From assembly GCA_050178015.1 (NCBI GenBank), contig JBFXGM010000005.1, forward strand, positions 117,469 to 181,468: a DNA stretch of 64,000 nucleotides, written 5' to 3'. Origin of the DNA: Gaoshiqia sp050178015 (GTDB taxonomy: Bacteria; Bacteroidota; Bacteroidia; Bacteroidales; Prolixibacteraceae). This document shows positions 61,007 to 64,000 of this stretch, one piece after another; positions within the stretch are counted from its first letter, which is position 1, and each line of letters begins with the position of its first letter. The translations under genes were made by a program, and so were the position numbers. Below the pieces are notes generated by a model. The model saw only the letters and a list, made by a program, of their open reading frames with translations, was not told where the DNA came from and did not search any database.

Positions 61007-62901
61007 GTGAATTGATTAAGCATGAGTGTGGGATTGCGCTGATCCGGTTACGGAAACCGTTGAGCTACTACCAGGAAAAATACGGAACGTGGCAATACGG
61101 GTTGAACAAGCTCTACCTCCTGATGGAAAAACAACATAACCGCGGACAGGACGGCGCCGGTGTGGTAAGTGTGAAGTTGAACCTGAGACCGGGACAGGAA
61201 TACATTAACCGGTACCGGTCGATTGAGCAAAACCCGATTAAAGATGTTTTTGACAAAGTGAGCAAAAGCGTGAAAAAGGCTGTCAAGTCGGGAAAAGATA
61301 TCAATGACCTAAGCTGGGTTTACGAAAACCTGCCTTATGCCGGTGAGCTTTACCTGGGGCACCTGCGCTACGGAACATTTGGAAACAACAGCATCGACTT
61401 TGTACACCCGGTGATGCGCCAAAACAACTGGAAATCGCGGACACTGGTGTTGGCTGGCAACTTTAACCTGACCAATACGGATGAGCTTTTTCAGAAACTG
61501 ATCGACTTGGGGCAGCACCCAAAAAATTACACGGATACCGTTACTGCCCTCGAAAAAGTTGGGCATTTCCTGGATGAGGAGAATCAATTCCGCTTCCGGC
61601 AATATAAAAATGAGGGCTACTCCAACCGCGAAATCTCACCCCTGATCGAAAAGAACCTGGATGTTCAGAGCATCGTGGAAAACGCCAGCAAAGACTGGGA
61701 TGGGGGCTATGCTATGGCTGGTTTGATCGGACATGGCGATGCCTTTGTGGCCCGCGATCCCTGGGGAATTCGTCCGGCCCATTATTATATCGATGATGAG
61801 ATTGTGGTTGTCGCTTCGGAACGTCCCGTGATTCAGACGGTGATGAACGTGAAGGGAGATGATGTGAAGCAGATTAACCCGGGCGAAGCGCTGATTATCA
61901 AAAAAGATGGAAGCGTTTCGTCGCAAATGGTTCGTGTTCCGCATAAACGCCGGTCGTGTTCGTTCGAGCGGATTTACTTCTCGCGCGGGAGCGACAAGGA
62001 TATCTACCAGGAGCGGAAAGAATTGGGGCGATTGCTGGCGCCAACTATTCTGAAAGCTGTCAACTTCGATGTTAAAAATACGGTCTTTTCCTACATCCCG
62101 AATACATCTGAAACCGCATTTTATGGGATGATGAAGGGCGTTCGGGAGCACCTGCTGGCCTGGAAAAAAGAGCAAATCCGGTCGAAAAACGGCAGTATGC
62201 CCGAAAAGGAGCTGGAAGAAATTATTTCGTTGGAGCCGCGCGTCGAGAAGATTGCCATCAAAGATGTGAAGCTGAGGACGTTTATTGCCGACGATGCCAG
62301 TCGCGACGACCTGGTGGCACACGTGTATGATGTTACATACGGGGTCATCCGCGAAAACGAGGATACCCTGGTGATTATCGACGACTCCATTGTCCGCGGA
62401 ACAACCCTGAAGAAAAGTATCCTTAAAATTTTGGACCGCCTGAACCCCAAACGAATCATTGTGGTATCGTCGGCCCCGCAAATCCGTTACCCCGACTGCT
62501 ACGGGATTGATATGGCTGTACTCGGCAAATTCATCGCGTTTAATGCCGCTATTGAATTGCTGAAAGATCATAACAAAGAGCAAGTGATTGACGAGGTATA
62601 TAATAAATGTAAAGCACAGCAAAACCTTCCGAAGGAAGAAATTGTGAATTATGTGAAAGAAATCTACCGCCAGTTCACCCCGGAGCAGATTTCAGCAAAA
62701 ATTGCCGAGCTTCTGAAACCGGAAGGCTGTGGTGCTGAGGTGGATATTGTTTATCAAAGCATTGAAAATTTGCACGCGGCTTGTCCGAACGATACCGGCG
62801 ACTGGTATTTTACCGGCGACTATCCCACGCCGGGCGGCAACAAGGTGGTCAATACCTCCTTCATTAATTATGTGGAAGGATTTGAAGGCCGGGCCTATTA
62901 A
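61003..62901 (+). CDS. PurF-like amidophosphoribosyltransferase, long form
   Basis: 632 residues from ATG 61003 (MSELIKHECGIALIR). Class II glutaminase domain: Cys9 would be the N-terminal nucleophile after an eight-residue propeptide is removed, followed by QHNRGQDGAGVV. The phosphoribosyltransferase half has the PRPP loop VIIDDSIVRGTTL. Canonical PurF is about 470-500 residues; this is ~130 longer and resembles the long Bacteroidota form. It may make phosphoribosylamine or be a paralogue with another amine product. purN is elsewhere in the window. Followed by a clear terminator. Confidence 0.85.
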   Translation: MSELIKHECGIALIRLRKPLSYYQEKYGTWQYGLNKLYLLMEKQHNRGQDGAGVVSVKLNLRPGQEYINRYRSIEQNPIKDVFDKVSKSVKKAVKSGKDINDLSWVYENLPYAGELYLGHLRYGTFGNNSIDFVHPVMRQNNWKSRTLVLAGNFNLTNTDELFQKLIDLGQHPKNYTDTVTALEKVGHFLDEENQFRFRQYKNEGYSNREISPLIEKNLDVQSIVENASKDWDGGYAMAGLIGHGDAFVARDPWGIRPAHYYIDDEIVVVASERPVIQTVMNVKGDDVKQINPGEALIIKKDGSVSSQMVRVPHKRRSCSFERIYFSRGSDKDIYQERKELGRLLAPTILKAVNFDVKNTVFSYIPNTSETAFYGMMKGVREHLLAWKKEQIRSKNGSMPEKELEEIISLEPRVEKIAIKDVKLRTFIADDASRDDLVAHVYDVTYGVIRENEDTLVIIDDSIVRGTTLKKSILKILDRLNPKRIIVVSSAPQIRYPDCYGIDMAVLGKFIAFNAAIELLKDHNKEQVIDEVYNKCKAQQNLPKEEIVNYVKEIYRQFTPEQISAKIAELLKPEGCGAEVDIVYQSIENLHAACPNDTGDWYFTGDYPTPGGNKVVNTSFINYVEGFEGRAY

Positions 62902-62975
62902 ATTTCAGTTTGAAAGGCCTCCCTCTTGGTTGACTTTTGTTTGTTAACACTTGACACGAAAATACAGATACAAAG

Positions 62976-63003
62976 AAAGCAGGCTATCTGGCCTGCTTTT
63001 TTT
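62976..63003 (+). terminator. Terminator of the SPOR/PurF-like operon
   Basis: AAAGCAGGC (62976-62984) pairs with GCCTGCTTT (62991-62999), loop 6 nt, then Ts to 63003. Confidence 0.9.
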
Positions 63004-63020
63004 GTATCTACTGTGTCACG

Positions 63021-63983
63021 TTACTTCACTTCCGGAAAAACATTATTGTCGTCTTTCTCCCGGATGTAAGTTTCAATGTGACGGTCTTTTTTTACCTCGT
63101 AAATGTCTTTGATCGTTACAATGATCCCTGTTTCTTCCACATCGCCAAAGCGGTCGTTCAGTACGGTGCCGAATGTCTTCATGGAAGGACTCAGGTTCAT
63201 GTAGGCATTGATTAGCGGTGGGATGTTTTCGCCGTGTTCCCGAACCTGTTGGGTTAATATTTTATAGTCTTCTTTGTAAGAACCACCGTTGAATATTTGG
63301 CCCAGGACTGCATCGTTCAAATCCAGGGTCATGGGTTTCTTGGGATAAACCAAGTTGTTGTGGTCGCGGAAATATTTTTGGAAGAAATATAAAATCAGGT
63401 TTCTGGCCTCATTGTTAAAATGCGTGTACATAGTCACCTTGCCAAAAAAGTATTTGATTTCCGGGTGGTCAACGGTCAGTGCGCCCAGTCCGTCCCATAA
63501 ATTGTCGAGGGCAAACAGGGCTTTGGCCCCGGCTTTACTCGATTGATAGGTTGGCTGAACAAACGAACGGCCCAGTTCAAGTGTATAAGGCAGATAGTCG
63601 CGAATAAACTCTTCCGAAAAATGAAACAAGCGGGATGTGGCCAGTTTAACTTCCCCGTTTTCGTCGAGCGGGAGGCCATCGCATAAAATGTAGCGGTAGC
63701 CTCCAAGGATTTCCTGTGCATCCGGATCCCAGACAATGAGCTGTTTGTAAGGGTTTTCGTTCGTATCGTATTGGTCAATGTCCAAATCTTTCCCCGTTCC
63801 GCCGCCTGCATCCCGAAAAGTAATTTCCCGAAGGCGTCCGATTTCACGCATGATATTCGGTGAATCGTGGTGAGTGATCACATAAATCTCATTGCCACCT
63901 TTATTGGTGTTTCTTAATAGTTTTTCCGGGGTCAATTCCGCCAGAATAGCTTCTTTCGCTACAGGTGCAGCAATATCCTTCAT
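63021..63983 (-). CDS. OlsB/GlsB-type N-acyltransferase
   Basis: 320 residues. GNAT-related acyl-ACP N-acyltransferase fold: GRLREITFRDAGGGTGKDLD and LIVWDPDAQEILGGYRYI match ornithine/glycine lipid enzymes (first acylation step; GlsB in Bacteroides). Such an enzyme would acylate glycine or ornithine to start aminolipid synthesis. A partner O-acyltransferase, often adjacent, may lie beyond the window end. Which amino acid is used cannot be told from sequence alone. Confidence 0.83.
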   Translation of the reverse strand: MKDIAAPVAKEAILAELTPEKLLRNTNKGGNEIYVITHHDSPNIMREIGRLREITFRDAGGGTGKDLDIDQYDTNENPYKQLIVWDPDAQEILGGYRYILCDGLPLDENGEVKLATSRLFHFSEEFIRDYLPYTLELGRSFVQPTYQSSKAGAKALFALDNLWDGLGALTVDHPEIKYFFGKVTMYTHFNNEARNLILYFFQKYFRDHNNLVYPKKPMTLDLNDAVLGQIFNGGSYKEDYKILTQQVREHGENIPPLINAYMNLSPSMKTFGTVLNDRFGDVEETGIIVTIKDIYEVKKDRHIETYIREKDDNNVFPEVK

Positions 63984-64000
63984 ACTTATTCTGCTTAATT

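Overview
The window is a chromosome segment of a member of the Bacteroidota. The evidence is a SusC/SusD polysaccharide-utilisation locus with a hybrid two-component regulator, many lipoproteins with a Bacteroidota-type signal, a RprX/RprY pair, an ExbB/ExbD operon, and repeated promoter -7 boxes of the TAnnTTTG type just upstream of genes. A complete mevalonate gene set together with Bacteroides-type glutamate dehydrogenases would fit a Bacteroidia lineage outside Bacteroides itself (for example a Marinilabiliales/Prolixibacteraceae-like organism). That placement is inference. No IS element, prophage, rRNA operon or CRISPR array was seen; most of the window is core chromosome.

Layout. 1-4.2 kb: four overlapping genes of the mevalonate route (HMG-CoA reductase, a GHMP kinase that is the likely phosphomevalonate kinase, diphosphomevalonate decarboxylase, mevalonate kinase). 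4.3-18.3 kb: a compact PUL. The hybrid regulator (+ strand) is divergent from susC, susD, two IPT-domain surface glycan-binding lipoproteins and one GH10 xylanase lipoprotein (- strand). The 388-bp divergent region holds a possible 32-residue membrane microprotein and three TTTGTAAAC-like direct repeats. 18.3-24.5 kb (- strand): ricT, rprXY, rnc, fabF and acpP, with a candidate ~110-nt small RNA on the opposite strand between rnc and rprX. 24.6-30.6 kb: purN, an M23 peptidase, a YitT-family protein, a striking 41-bp periodic degenerate array, and leuS. 31-38.7 kb: a stand-alone CBM48-like protein, an atypical pyruvate kinase, a cyclophilin, two tandem glutamate dehydrogenases, a TatD nuclease and an asparaginase. 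38.7-45.9 kb: tRNA-Ser(GGA), exbB-unknown-exbD-exbD, a cupin, aspS, tadA and a GH28 lipoprotein. 46-54 kb: aroA/aroB, dprA, a DEAD-box helicase, a 7TM histidine kinase and mntP. 54-64 kb: alkaline phosphatase, an AlbA_2 protein, a ferritin-CCC1 fusion, a GNAT protein, an inosine/xanthosine triphosphatase, NifX-like and AhpD-like proteins, miaB, a SPOR protein coupled to a PurF-like enzyme, and an OlsB/GlsB-type N-acyltransferase.

Working together: the mevalonate cluster converts HMG-CoA to isopentenyl diphosphate. The PUL would sense a (probably xylan-derived) oligosaccharide in the periplasm, bind and import it through SusCD, and cut the polymer at the surface with the GH10 enzyme. The two glutamate dehydrogenases, asparaginase, purN and the PurF-like gene handle nitrogen and purines.

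The observations most worth a second look are the 41-bp array (27607-27811), the candidate sRNA (22091-22200), the microprotein and direct repeats in front of susC, the 7-bp tandem repeat abutting the aroA start codon, and two promoters so close to their start codons that the mRNAs should be almost leaderless. I found no clear previously undescribed multi-gene system. All identifications are from reading motifs and domain order by eye; no database search was run.
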